DNA from: Nocardia nova NBRC 15556
GTDB lineage: Bacteria; Actinomycetota; Actinomycetes; Mycobacteriales; Mycobacteriaceae
Reading direction: 5' to 3'
Length of the DNA stretch: 64,000 nt
NCBI RefSeq assembly: GCF_001613005.1
Contig: NZ_BDBN01000055.1
Span: forward strand, 1-64,000
Positions within the stretch are counted from its first letter, which is position 1. Each line of letters starts with the position of its first letter. The notes below the pieces were generated by a model. That model was given only the letters and a program-made list of their open reading frames with translations, was not told where the DNA came from and ran no database searches. A program made the position numbers and the translations under genes. This document shows positions 26,569-34,869 of the stretch, piece after piece.

Positions 26569-27503
26569 CGGGCGTACCTCACGACCGTGCGCTGGCGGCC
26601 GAGGTCGAGCACGCCGTCGTCGGTGCCGATCGCGGCCTCCACCACGTCGCCGTCCCGCAGATACTTCGGATTCCGGGCCTGGCGGGAGAAGAACAGCTTC
26701 CACTTCACCTTCGGCGGCAGCAGGGAGCCGATGATCTCCACCGGCCTGGGCGGGGCACTGATCGCGGTGCCGACCGGCGTTCCGGTCAGCAGCAGGTCAC
26801 CGGGGTCCATCCGCTGGAAGCGGGTCAGTTCCCGCAGCGCGTCGACCGGCCGGTAGATCATGTCGGCAACCGTCATGTCCTGCCGTAGTCCGCCGTTGAC
26901 CCACAGCCGCAGCCGGAGGTCGGTGAACCGCTTCAGCTCGTCGGCGTCCAGCAGCACCAGCGCCGGCCCGACCGGGGTGAAGGTCGGGTACGACTTCGCC
27001 TCGTAGAACTGCGTTTTCGGCAACTGGACGTCGCGAGCGGAGACGTCATTGGTGACGACCAGCCCCGCGACGTAGTCGGCGAGATTCTCGGCGGTGACCT
27101 CCGAGCCGACCGGCATCTCCCGGCCGAAGACGAGCCCGATCTCCACCTCGTAATCCAGCAGGGACACATGGGCGGGCCGGATCACATCGTCGTACGGGCC
27201 ACTGATCGAACCCGATGCCTTGCGGAAGAACGTCAGCGGCACGGTCTCGGGGTCACCGCCGGAATCCTTCACGTGGGAGGCGAAGTTCGTCATCTGCGCG
27301 ACCACGCGGCACGGCGCGGTCACCGGAGATATCAGCGAAAGGGTCTCCACCGCAACGGTATCGGAGCTTCCGGATGCCGCGAGGACGGCGCCTCGATCCG
27401 CCAGCAGCTCCCGGGTGGTGGTCGCGGCGGTGTCGATCCGGGCGACGCCCGCTGGTGTGCGCACCCACCAGCCGTCGACGGTGCGCAGTACGGAGATTGT
27501 CAT
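26565..27503 (-). CDS. fumarylacetoacetate hydrolase family protein
   Basis: The 312-residue protein has the FAH fold: an N-terminal beta domain and a catalytic domain with SLLDYEVEIGLVFGREMPVG (metal-binding glutamates E-x-E), VVTNDVSARDVQ, and DLLLTGTPVGT. Family members hydrolyse or decarboxylate beta-diketo acids formed by ring cleavage, or hydrate them. Here it follows an extradiol dioxygenase (ATGA overlap) and so probably takes its product. It overlaps the downstream synthetase gene in the same manner. Confidence 0.9.
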   Translation of the reverse strand: MTISVLRTVDGWWVRTPAGVARIDTAATTTRELLADRGAVLAASGSSDTVAVETLSLISPVTAPCRVVAQMTNFASHVKDSGGDPETVPLTFFRKASGSISGPYDDVIRPAHVSLLDYEVEIGLVFGREMPVGSEVTAENLADYVAGLVVTNDVSARDVQLPKTQFYEAKSYPTFTPVGPALVLLDADELKRFTDLRLRLWVNGGLRQDMTVADMIYRPVDALRELTRFQRMDPGDLLLTGTPVGTAISAPPRPVEIIGSLLPPKVKWKLFFSRQARNPKYLRDGDVVEAAIGTDDGVLDLGRQRTVVRYAR

Positions 27504-28633
27504 GAGTTGGCTACTTTCAACAGGCCGCGCAGGCGGCGGAAATCGAATTCGTTGTCCTCGCGCAGCGCGGCGACGATCGCGCGTGCCTCACGCAACGACT
27601 CGGCTCCCGGCTTGATGCCGAGGAAGTCCTTCGTCGCGGGCGGCCCCCACTGGGCCAAACCCGACGCGCTCATCGGAGCCCAGCCCGGCTCGACGGTGGC
27701 ATCGAACATGTCTCCGTCGCTGAAGTGTTCGACCATGAACCCGTCGGGGTCACGCCAATAGTCGAAGATCTGACTGCCCTGGATATGCCGGCCGATGCCC
27801 CAGGATCGGCGATAACCCTGCTCGCGCAGATACTCGCCACCCGCGGCGAGAGCGTCGAGGTCCGCCACCTGATACGCCGAATGCACGTACCGGTTCGACG
27901 GGCCCAGGGTCAGCGCGAGCGTGTGATGGTCGGCCGGAGTGCCCGCTCGATCGCAACGGATGAAACTCATGACCGGCCCGCGCTCCCGCTGGCCGGGGTA
28001 GTAGAGGAAGTCGCTGACGATCAGTCCGAGATTGTCCAGGTACCAGTCGAGGGTCTCCCGGTATCTCGTGGTTTGCACGACGACGTGTCCCAGCCGCTGC
28101 ACCCGCGCCGGCACTCTGGCCGGTCGCTGGGTGGCGTTGACCCGCACGATGTCGTGCCCCGTGTTCAGCAGGTGCGGTTGCTGCGGGGCGAGAGCATCGA
28201 GTTCATGCGCGCCGGCGACGACCCGCACCCGGAGCCCGCCCGGATCGGCAAGATCGACGGCCGCTCCCCCGAGTGACTCCGCCAGCGGCACGATCCGAGC
28301 GCCGCGCGCCTCGGACAGGCGCAGCAGGTCTGCGGAATCGGCGGCACGGAAGGCCGGGCCGACGAATCGGGATCGGGCGCCGCGCCGGATCAGGACACAC
28401 GGTGCGCCCGGGTCCGTGCCCCGCAGGTGCAGCTGATCGGGCGTCCGCATCGCGGTCGTGAAGCCGAAAGCGTGAGCGAAGGTCTCCGCCTTGTCGAGAT
28501 CGGGCTTGTCGAACTCGAGCCACGCGAGGTCGAGCACCTTGACGACCGGGTTGCGCGAACGCCCGGGGTGTTCACCCGGCAACGCGCCGTGCTCGCTGTG
28601 CAGGCCGCTGTGCACATCGTGATGGCCGCTCAT
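27500..28633 (-). CDS. extradiol (VOC-fold) ring-cleavage dioxygenase, module 1
   Basis: The 377-residue protein has two VOC repeats; the C-terminal one carries the Fe(II) triad, H183 (RLGHVVVQT), H236 or H237 (ADHHTLAL) and E302 (GFMVEHFSD), so it should be active. It cleaves a catechol next to the two hydroxyls. Unusually, the N-terminus is histidine-rich (SGHHDVHSGLHSEHG). The ATG at 28633 has GGAAGGAG upstream. It is the first gene of the operon, behind two TGA-N8-TCA operators, and is divergent from a TetR gene. Confidence 0.88.
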   Translation of the reverse strand: MSGHHDVHSGLHSEHGALPGEHPGRSRNPVVKVLDLAWLEFDKPDLDKAETFAHAFGFTTAMRTPDQLHLRGTDPGAPCVLIRRGARSRFVGPAFRAADSADLLRLSEARGARIVPLAESLGGAAVDLADPGGLRVRVVAGAHELDALAPQQPHLLNTGHDIVRVNATQRPARVPARVQRLGHVVVQTTRYRETLDWYLDNLGLIVSDFLYYPGQRERGPVMSFIRCDRAGTPADHHTLALTLGPSNRYVHSAYQVADLDALAAGGEYLREQGYRRSWGIGRHIQGSQIFDYWRDPDGFMVEHFSDGDMFDATVEPGWAPMSASGLAQWGPPATKDFLGIKPGAESLREARAIVAALREDNEFDFRRLRGLLKVANS

Positions 28634-28653
28634 CGGCCGCTCCTTCCCGTAAC

Positions 28654-28711
28654 TGACGATATCGTCACTCACGAAGATATCCACAGTCAAGAGTTGATGA
28701 GAATTTCGTCA
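28654..28711. promoter_or_regulatory. two TGA-N8-TCA operators in the divergent promoter
   Basis: TGACGATATCGTCA at 28654-28667 is a perfect palindrome, and TGAGAATTTCGTCA at 28698-28711 is a near copy, centres 44 bp apart. They lie between the dioxygenase operon and the TetR gene. Two sites in the right spacing would block both promoters. Confidence 0.68.
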
Positions 28712-28768
28712 GTATTGACAAGAGCGGCTACTATGACGGGCACGGAGGCGAGAAGAGGTGATGCAGCG

Positions 28769-29440
28769 ATGACCGCACAGACCGGAGCCCGGCCGAACCG
28801 GCTCGAGCGCCGCAAGGCACGCACCCGCGCCGCGCTCGTGACGGCCGCGCAATCGCTGCTGGCGGACGGAAAAATGAACGTCCCGATCGTCGAGATCACC
28901 CAAGCCGCCGACGTCGGCATGGGCTCGTTCTACAACCATTTCCAGAGCCGGGAGGAACTGTTCCGGGCAGCGGTCGAGGAGGCGCTCGACCGGCACGGCG
29001 CACTGCTCGACCTGCTCTGCGAAGACCTCGACGACCCGGCGCAGGTGTTCGCTCAGAGCTTTCGGCTGACGGGCCGTATGCACCGGCGCAATCCGACCCT
29101 GAGCAAGGTTCTGATCAACAACGGGCTCGAGCTGGCCGGCTCGACGAAGGGGCTGGCTCCCCGCGCTCGCCGCGATATCGAATCCGCGGTCGAGGCAGGC
29201 CGATTCGACGTGCGGGATCCGGAACTGGCCATGACGATCGTCGCGGGCGCCACGATCTGCCTCGGGCGACTGCTGCACGACCAACCCGACCGCGACGACG
29301 GCGAGGCCACCGATTCGGTGACCGAAGATCTGCTGCACATGTTGGGCCTCTCGCGCGAGGACGCCCGCGAGATAGTCCAGCGTCCGCTGCCGTCGCTCGA
29401 TACGTCCCCGCGCGATACGTCAGCGGCCGGCCTCGCCTAG
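28769..29440 (+). CDS. TetR family regulator of the catabolic island (copy 2)
   Basis: The 223-residue protein has a TetR DNA-binding domain (RTRAALVTAAQSLLADGK, ITQAADVGMGSFYNHFQSRE) and is a paralogue of the regulator at 22392. Its 3' end overlaps the 3' end of the convergent hydroxylase gene by 21 bp. The start at 28769 has GAGGTG upstream; a start 12 codons earlier is possible. It likely represses the divergent dioxygenase operon and itself through the two sites in the gap. Confidence 0.9.
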   Translation: MTAQTGARPNRLERRKARTRAALVTAAQSLLADGKMNVPIVEITQAADVGMGSFYNHFQSREELFRAAVEEALDRHGALLDLLCEDLDDPAQVFAQSFRLTGRMHRRNPTLSKVLINNGLELAGSTKGLAPRARRDIESAVEAGRFDVRDPELAMTIVAGATICLGRLLHDQPDRDDGEATDSVTEDLLHMLGLSREDAREIVQRPLPSLDTSPRDTSAAGLA

Positions 29441-31183
29441 CCTGCCGCTCGCAGCAGACGTCGAATGGGCAAGGGAGACAGCGGAAACAGGTGATCGCCT
29501 GACGTCGACGTCGAGCTGCCCGGTGAGTTCGGCGACCAATTCGCCTCCGTGCCCGGCCGGCGCGGTGCCGAAGACGAAGCGGTCCGGACGGAGCAGCACT
29601 ATCCCGGCGGAACCGACGCCGGCCCTGGCGAACCATCGGATCAACGCGCCGGTGTGGTCTTCGACATCGGCATGGTCGTCACCCGTCGTGCGCCCGTCGC
29701 CAGGGGCACCCTGGGGCCGCCCGCCGAAGGGATAGACGGTGACGAATCGTGTTCCCAGCGCTTGCAACGCGGCCACATCGTCCGCATCGAGCACGGCACG
29801 GGGGTCGACGCCGTAACCGAGCACCGAGAAACCCAGGCCGAGTACATCGTCGAGACGCTGGTGACGGCCGTCGTAGGTGCGGACCTCCGGTTGCGGGGAC
29901 AACGCCCCTTCCACGCCGCGCCACCCGAATCGCCGGCGGGGCAGTCCGAGGTATGCGTCGCGGCGGAACCGCGGACGCGGCTTCATCTTGGCGGCGCGGA
30001 TCCAGCCACCGAGGCCGGGAGTGCGCAACGAGGCCTTCATCGCGATGTCGCGGGCCGCCGCGATCAGTGGGTTGTCGACCGACACCAGCGATTTGTTGAA
30101 GACCGAGAAGTCGATCATCGCCTCGGCGTGCGGACGGCGTTCGGTTTCGTAGCTGTTCAGAATGTCCTGGCCGGCACCGTGTTTCAGGATCGCGGTGAGC
30201 TTCCAGGACAGATTGTCCGCATCGCGCACGCCCGAGCCCATACCCTGCCCGACGAACTGCGGTGTCATATGCGCGGCGTCGCCGGCGAGCAGGATGCGCC
30301 CGACGCGCCAGCGATCGGCGACCACGGCGTTGAACGTGTAGACGAGCTTGCGCAGCACCTCGACCTCGTCCGGGTGCACGAAACGGGCGATATGCCGGCG
30401 GACTGTTTCCGGGTCCTCCATCTCCTGTTTCGTCTGCGATTCGGTGAGCATGAACTCGAATCGGTGATGTCCGTCCGGTTGGGGACACGACACGATCGGC
30501 AGATCGGGGTCACACACGAAATCGAAGTACGGCAGGTGCCGGAAGGCGTCCACTCTGTCTTTCGCCTTCAGGTCCACCACCAGCCACCGTTCCGGAAAAC
30601 TGGTGCCGGTCATGTCGATTCCGAGCTTCGTGCGCACGACACTGCGCCCGCCGTCGCAGCCGATCAGGAACTCGGCCCGCACTCGCTCGGTAGTGCTCGG
30701 ATCGGTTTCCGATTCGCGCTGACCGTAGCCGGTGCCACCGCATCCGACGTGCTCGACGACGACACCGTCGGGGCCCTGGTCGACATCGACAACCTCACGG
30801 CCCCGGCGCACCGTCACATGCGGGTATCTGCCGAGGGCGCGTTCGAGACCGTTCTCCAGATAGGGCTGGTACAGGAAGTTGACCACCGGCCAGCCCAGCG
30901 GGCGCTGGACCTGTTTGAACTGCACCAGCACACGTCCGTCGCGGCGCACCCATTGGACGGCGGAGTCGGTGTTCATATCCGCGGCGAGTTCGTCTGCGGT
31001 ACCGGCGGTTTGGAAGATCCGCATACATTCGTCGTCGGTGTAGACCGCTCGGGCCAAGCCGTAGAATTCCGGTTCGCGTTCGAGCACCAGCACGCTGATC
31101 CCGCGACGGCCGAGCAGATTGGCCAGGGTCAGGCCGGTCGGGCCCAGGCCGACGACCACGACGTCGTAGTCGGTGGTACTCAT
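29420..31183 (-). CDS. FAD-dependent aromatic hydroxylase, MhpA-like (module 2)
   Basis: The 587-residue flavoprotein monooxygenase has VVVVGLGPTGLTLANLL at the N-terminus, EFLIGCDGGRSVVRTKLG in the middle and ILLAGDAAHMTPQFVGQG for FAD. It is longer than its module 1 counterpart and has the C-terminal thioredoxin-like domain typical of MhpA and phenol hydroxylases. It should hydroxylate a phenol to the catechol cleaved by the upstream dioxygenase. The ATG overlaps that gene's stop (ATGA). Last gene of the operon; its end overlaps the convergent TetR gene. Confidence 0.88.
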   Translation of the reverse strand: MSTTDYDVVVVGLGPTGLTLANLLGRRGISVLVLEREPEFYGLARAVYTDDECMRIFQTAGTADELAADMNTDSAVQWVRRDGRVLVQFKQVQRPLGWPVVNFLYQPYLENGLERALGRYPHVTVRRGREVVDVDQGPDGVVVEHVGCGGTGYGQRESETDPSTTERVRAEFLIGCDGGRSVVRTKLGIDMTGTSFPERWLVVDLKAKDRVDAFRHLPYFDFVCDPDLPIVSCPQPDGHHRFEFMLTESQTKQEMEDPETVRRHIARFVHPDEVEVLRKLVYTFNAVVADRWRVGRILLAGDAAHMTPQFVGQGMGSGVRDADNLSWKLTAILKHGAGQDILNSYETERRPHAEAMIDFSVFNKSLVSVDNPLIAAARDIAMKASLRTPGLGGWIRAAKMKPRPRFRRDAYLGLPRRRFGWRGVEGALSPQPEVRTYDGRHQRLDDVLGLGFSVLGYGVDPRAVLDADDVAALQALGTRFVTVYPFGGRPQGAPGDGRTTGDDHADVEDHTGALIRWFARAGVGSAGIVLLRPDRFVFGTAPAGHGGELVAELTGQLDVDVRRSPVSAVSLAHSTSAASGRLGEAGR

Positions 31184-32208
31184 CGTGACAATCCTTCTGC
31201 GAGCTCGGGAACGGTGATCTCCGGAGTTCCGATCGTCTGCAGCGCCTGCCGGAACTGGGCGAATTTGCCCAGGACGGTCTCTCCCACCGGGGTGTGGCCC
31301 CAGATGCTGATGCCCTGATAGGTCCTCGGCTCCCAGGTGGATTCGAGTTCCGGGCCGACCACGATCGGGTTCCAGCCGACCTCCAGCTCGAAACCGGAGG
31401 GGGTCACGCAGTAGAACGACAACTCCCTGTCGTTGGTGTGCTGACCGACCGACCATTGCATCCGGAACCCGAGCGCGGTGACCCGCCCGAAAGCGGCGAG
31501 CATATCGTCCAGCGTCGCGGATTGAATGTTGATGTGCTGCACCGAGGTTCGAATCGGATCGAGCTTCACACCGCGCACGTCGGCGATGGCGATCGAGTGG
31601 TGTCGCTCGTTGACCCGCAGGAATCGGATCTTCATCTTCAGCCCGGACACGGTCTCGTCGATGTAGTCCGACAACCGGGAATCGAAGACGGTCTGGTAGT
31701 AGCCGCGCATCGCCTCCGGTTCGCGCGAGATCATCGCCACGTGCCCGAGTCCGGCCTCACCCGTCACCCAGCCGGAGCTGATCATTCGCAGCGGCTCCGG
31801 GGTGGTGACCGGTGTCGTGAAGATTTCCTGGGCGATGCCTTTCGGGCCGGCGAAGCGCCACAACCGCTCTACCCCTCGCAGTACCGCGTCCTCGGGTGTC
31901 GCCTCGATGACCGGGATCCCGCGCTCGGTGACCCGCGCGACGATGCGGTCGAAGGTTTCATGATCGTCGACCTGCCAGCCCAACGCGATGACGTCCTCGG
32001 CCGAGCCCCGGCGGATCAGGAACCGGCAGGAGCGATCGTCGAGGCGAAACCGCACGGTATCGCTGTCGAGATCGTCGACGTGCAACCCGATCGCATCGAC
32101 CCCGAAGCGCCGCCAGTCGGTCAGCCGATTCGATTGCACGACAACGTATCCCAGGTGCACCGCACCGAACACCGAAGCATCGGTGCGCGGGCGGAGGAAC
32201 TCGCTCAT
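31180..32208 (-). CDS. extradiol (VOC-fold) ring-cleavage dioxygenase, module 2
   Basis: The 342-residue protein is a two-domain type I extradiol dioxygenase of the BphC/HsaC kind. The metal triad is visible: H156 (GLGHVAMIS), a histidine at 203 or 204 (RHHSIAIA) and E276 (GFELEVGWN). The pair QHINIQS and GRHTND-like GQHTND block are conserved in the family. It cleaves catechols with Fe(II) and O2. It is coupled by ATGA overlap to the hydrolase upstream and the hydroxylase downstream. Confidence 0.9.
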   Translation of the reverse strand: MSEFLRPRTDASVFGAVHLGYVVVQSNRLTDWRRFGVDAIGLHVDDLDSDTVRFRLDDRSCRFLIRRGSAEDVIALGWQVDDHETFDRIVARVTERGIPVIEATPEDAVLRGVERLWRFAGPKGIAQEIFTTPVTTPEPLRMISSGWVTGEAGLGHVAMISREPEAMRGYYQTVFDSRLSDYIDETVSGLKMKIRFLRVNERHHSIAIADVRGVKLDPIRTSVQHINIQSATLDDMLAAFGRVTALGFRMQWSVGQHTNDRELSFYCVTPSGFELEVGWNPIVVGPELESTWEPRTYQGISIWGHTPVGETVLGKFAQFRQALQTIGTPEITVPELAEGLSR

Positions 32209-33074
32209 CGGTCCGCCTCGAGAAAGGCGGTGGCCAGGGTGTTGAACAGGTCCGCACGTTCCCACTGCACCCAGTGGCCGGCATTCGCCGCCAGGTACAG
32301 ATCACAGTCGGGCATGGCGTCGGCCAGCATGCGCCCACCGGCGGGCCGATTGACCTTGTCGTCGGCCCCCCACACGACCAGCGTCGGATGAGCGACCTTG
32401 CGCAGGCGCGAGTCACGCGTGAAGTCCATTCTCCACAGCGTGCGCAACGCCAGCGGTCCCGAGGGCCGGCGCAGCGGCGGGTCCGCTATCACTTCCGGGT
32501 CGAGGCTGGCCCGGTAGCGGGCCTCGATGAGCTCGTCCGGCACCGCACTGCCGTCGTAGACCAGATACTCGCGAATGAACGTCGAGAGCTTCTCCCGGCT
32601 GGGTCCGGAGCCGGTGTAATAGCTCAACAATTCCCGCAGCCCCGCCGTGGGCAGGGCCCGCGTGGTGCCCACGCCACCGGGCCCCATCAGGATCAGCCTG
32701 TCGACCTTCTCGGGCCGATCCATCGCCAGCCGCAAGGCTGCCGCGCCACCGTAGGAATTGCCGACCAGGTGCGCGGACGCGATGCTCAGTTCGTCCAGCA
32801 GCCGGCCGATCGCCCCGGCGAGGTCACCGAACGGATCGGACTGGTTCACCCGCTTGGACGACCGGCCGTAGCCCGGCATGTCCGGCACGATCACACGAAA
32901 CTTTCGCGCCAGCGCGTCGATGTTGCGGGAGTAATTCGACAACCCGGTCGCGCCGGCGCCACCACCGTGCAACAGAACCACAGCCGGGCCGGATCCGACC
33001 TCACTGAAGAAGATCTCCCGATCGCCGACCCGCACGGTCCGCCCGGTTCCGACGCCCTCGTCGATGCTAGTCAC
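32205..33074 (-). CDS. meta-cleavage product C-C hydrolase (HsaD/BphD-like)
   Basis: The 289-residue alpha/beta hydrolase has LLHGGGAGATGLSNYSRN (oxyanion), HLVGNSYGGAAALRLAM with the nucleophile serine, and NAGHWVQWERADLFN with the catalytic histidine, all features of meta-cleavage product hydrolases. These split the C-C bond of the ring-opened product. The GTG start has GGAGGTG upstream; the longer frame ahead of it would cross an operator. It is the first gene of the module 2 operon. Confidence 0.9.
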   Translation of the reverse strand: MTSIDEGVGTGRTVRVGDREIFFSEVGSGPAVVLLHGGGAGATGLSNYSRNIDALARKFRVIVPDMPGYGRSSKRVNQSDPFGDLAGAIGRLLDELSIASAHLVGNSYGGAAALRLAMDRPEKVDRLILMGPGGVGTTRALPTAGLRELLSYYTGSGPSREKLSTFIREYLVYDGSAVPDELIEARYRASLDPEVIADPPLRRPSGPLALRTLWRMDFTRDSRLRKVAHPTLVVWGADDKVNRPAGGRMLADAMPDCDLYLAANAGHWVQWERADLFNTLATAFLEADR

Positions 33075-33095
33075 GACACCTCCACACCTCTTTGT

Positions 33096-33109
33096 TGATG
33101 AAATCATCA
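33096..33109. promoter_or_regulatory. TGA-N8-TCA operator at the module 2 promoter
   Basis: TGATGAAATCATCA forms an almost perfect palindrome (TTGATGA/TCATCAA from 33095 to 33110) 21 bp upstream of the hydrolase GTG. It is the same site type as those at 22339, 28654, 28698 and 33140. Confidence 0.65.
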
Positions 33110-33139
33110 ACTGTGGAGCACGGCCGCGTCAAGCTTTTC

Positions 33140-33153
33140 TGATGAAAATGTCA
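33140..33153. promoter_or_regulatory. second TGA-N8-TCA operator of the divergent hydrolase pair
   Basis: TGATGAAAATGTCA sits inside a wider perfect dyad TTCTGA/TCAGAA (33137-33156). It is 44 bp (centre to centre) from the site at 33096, the same spacing as in the 28654/28698 pair, and 67 bp upstream of the plus-strand hydrolase. Confidence 0.65.
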
Positions 33154-33219
33154 GAATTAGCCGACCGCTGAACGGGAAATATCGCCGGTGCCGCGCCTCG
33201 GCGATGGCAGGCTCGGCAT

Positions 33220-34086
33220 ATGAGTACCTCCGTCGACGCCCACGCCGTCCCCGAACTGCTGGAATTGCCCACCGAACACGGCGTCCTGCGCTACCGCGAC
33301 ACCGGCGAGGGCCCGCCGCTGCTGATGCTGCACGGATCCGGACCCGGTGTCACCGGCTGGCGCAACTTCAGCGGTAACGTGCCGACGTTCGCACAGCAGT
33401 ACCGCACGCTCGTTCTCGAGTTCCCCGGATTCGGGGTCAGCGACGACTTCGGCGCGGCACATCCGATGATGTCGGCGCAGCAGGCGGTCACCGCGTTCCT
33501 CGACGGGCTCGGACTCGAGACCGTCCGGATCATCGGGAACTCGATGGGCGGTTTCGTGGCAACGGAATTCGCTCTCGCCGCGCCGCAGCGAGTCGAGCGC
33601 CTGGTGACCATCGGCGGCATCGGCACCACGATCTTCGGTCCGCAGCCCGGCGAGGGAATCATCCGGCTCAGTGAGTTCGTCGAGAATCCGACCCGCGACA
33701 GCTTGGTCGCCTGGCTGCGCTCGATGGTCTACGACCAGAACATGCTCACCGAGGAGCTGATCGAACAGCGCTGGCAGCAGGCCACCGAACCCGGCGTCCT
33801 GGAGAATTCGCGGCGGATGTACGGACGTGCGGCGCTGGCACGGATGGCGGAGGCGGCGCGTGCCGCCGATGTCACACCGGGCTGGGCGAACTTGCGCCGG
33901 ATCTCCGTTCCGACGCTGATCACGTGGGGGCGTGACGACCGGGTGAGCCCGGTCGACATGTCGTTGATCGCGATGCGGACCCTGCCGCACGGCGAGGTGC
34001 ACATCTTCCCGAACTGCGGGCACTGGGTGATGATCGAGCAGAAGCAGGCGTGGGAGGCGACCGTCTCGGCGTTCCTCGCCCGCTAG
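33220..34086 (+). CDS. meta-cleavage product hydrolase-like alpha/beta hydrolase (MhpC-like)
   Basis: This 288-residue protein resembles MhpC/HsaD hydrolases: LLMLHGSGPGVTGWRNFSGN, RIIGNSMGGFVATEFAL with the nucleophile, WGRDDRVSPVDM with the catalytic aspartate and FPNCGHWVMIEQ with the histidine. It is divergent from a second hydrolase of the same type and shares its operator region. Two such hydrolases suggest two different ring-cleavage products. Confidence 0.9.
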   Translation: MSTSVDAHAVPELLELPTEHGVLRYRDTGEGPPLLMLHGSGPGVTGWRNFSGNVPTFAQQYRTLVLEFPGFGVSDDFGAAHPMMSAQQAVTAFLDGLGLETVRIIGNSMGGFVATEFALAAPQRVERLVTIGGIGTTIFGPQPGEGIIRLSEFVENPTRDSLVAWLRSMVYDQNMLTEELIEQRWQQATEPGVLENSRRMYGRAALARMAEAARAADVTPGWANLRRISVPTLITWGRDDRVSPVDMSLIAMRTLPHGEVHIFPNCGHWVMIEQKQAWEATVSAFLAR

Positions 34087-34096
34087 CCACAGTGCC

Positions 34097-34142
34097 GGCG
34101 CCGGTTCCGCCGCACCTGTTGTGCGGCTACGGGACCGGCGCC
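34097..34142. terminator. bidirectional terminator between convergent genes
   Basis: GGCGCCGGT (34097-34105) pairs with ACCGGCGCC (34134-34142), and an inner stem CCGCAC (34110-34115) with GTGCGG (34121-34126) closes a five-base loop. It separates the convergent hydrolase and TetR genes. Confidence 0.65.
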
Positions 34143-34762
34143 GAGGGCTGCCCCATCACCGCTCGCAGACCGACGAGCAGCATCTTCATGCCGCGCAGCT
34201 GCAAAGCCTCCACCTCGGAGAAATCGCCGCCGACCTCCTGGTCGACCCACTGGATGTAGGCCTGACGGCTGGTGTGCACGATCAGCTCCGCCGGAAGTCG
34301 GCGCAGAAACGGATCGTCGCCGAGTTCGACTCTCGCCGAAAGGAATTCCGTGATCGGCTCGCAGAGCTGCTCGCCCCATTCGAGCCAGCGCAAACGGTAC
34401 TGCGGCGTATGGATCATCAACGTCATGAATGTGCGGTCGGACTCGGGCGTCCGGCGCTTGTAGACCTCGGTGGTGAACGCGCGCGCCAGCGTTTCGGCGA
34501 CGTCGGCGTCGGCCGGCGCATTCTTCAGGAAGTCGATGATGATCGCCTGGCTGCGCCGGAACAACGGCCCCATGACGTCTTCCTTCACCGGGAAGTGGCG
34601 ATGGAAAGTCCTCGGCGCGATGCCGACCGTCTCGCAGATGCGCTCCACGGTCGCGGAGGTGTCACCGTCGGCGACGAACATATCGCGCGCGGTGTTCGCG
34701 ATGGCCAGACGCAGTTCCTCCGCGCGGCGTTCGGTCAGCGTCGGCCTGGACGACTTGCTCAC
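34127..34762 (-). CDS. TetR family transcriptional regulator
   Basis: The 211-residue protein has a TetR domain (IANTARDMFVADGDTSATVE, ICETVGIAPRTFHRHFPVKE) and a C-terminal helical domain with a terminal GMKMLLVGLRA helix. It differs from the two paralogous TetR proteins of the island. The GTG at 34762 is preceded by AAGGAGGACAGAGG. It is divergent from an IclR gene with a perfect palindrome between them. Confidence 0.9.
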   Translation of the reverse strand: MSKSSRPTLTERRAEELRLAIANTARDMFVADGDTSATVERICETVGIAPRTFHRHFPVKEDVMGPLFRRSQAIIIDFLKNAPADADVAETLARAFTTEVYKRRTPESDRTFMTLMIHTPQYRLRWLEWGEQLCEPITEFLSARVELGDDPFLRRLPAELIVHTSRQAYIQWVDQEVGGDFSEVEALQLRGMKMLLVGLRAVMGQPSAPVP

Positions 34763-34812
34763 GACCTCTGTCCTCCTTGATCGCAGTCCACGGTAACGCT
34801 TACACTCAAGCC

Positions 34813-34827
34813 TGTCAGAATCTGACA
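34813..34827. promoter_or_regulatory. palindromic operator between tetR and iclR
   Basis: TGTCAGAATCTGACA is a perfect palindrome around a central A, 50 bp upstream of the TetR gene and 42 bp upstream of the IclR gene. It is a good candidate for the TetR protein's own operator. Confidence 0.65.
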
Positions 34828-34869
34828 TATAGTCACATTCTGCCGTTGTGTGGCGGTTGGAGGCAACAG

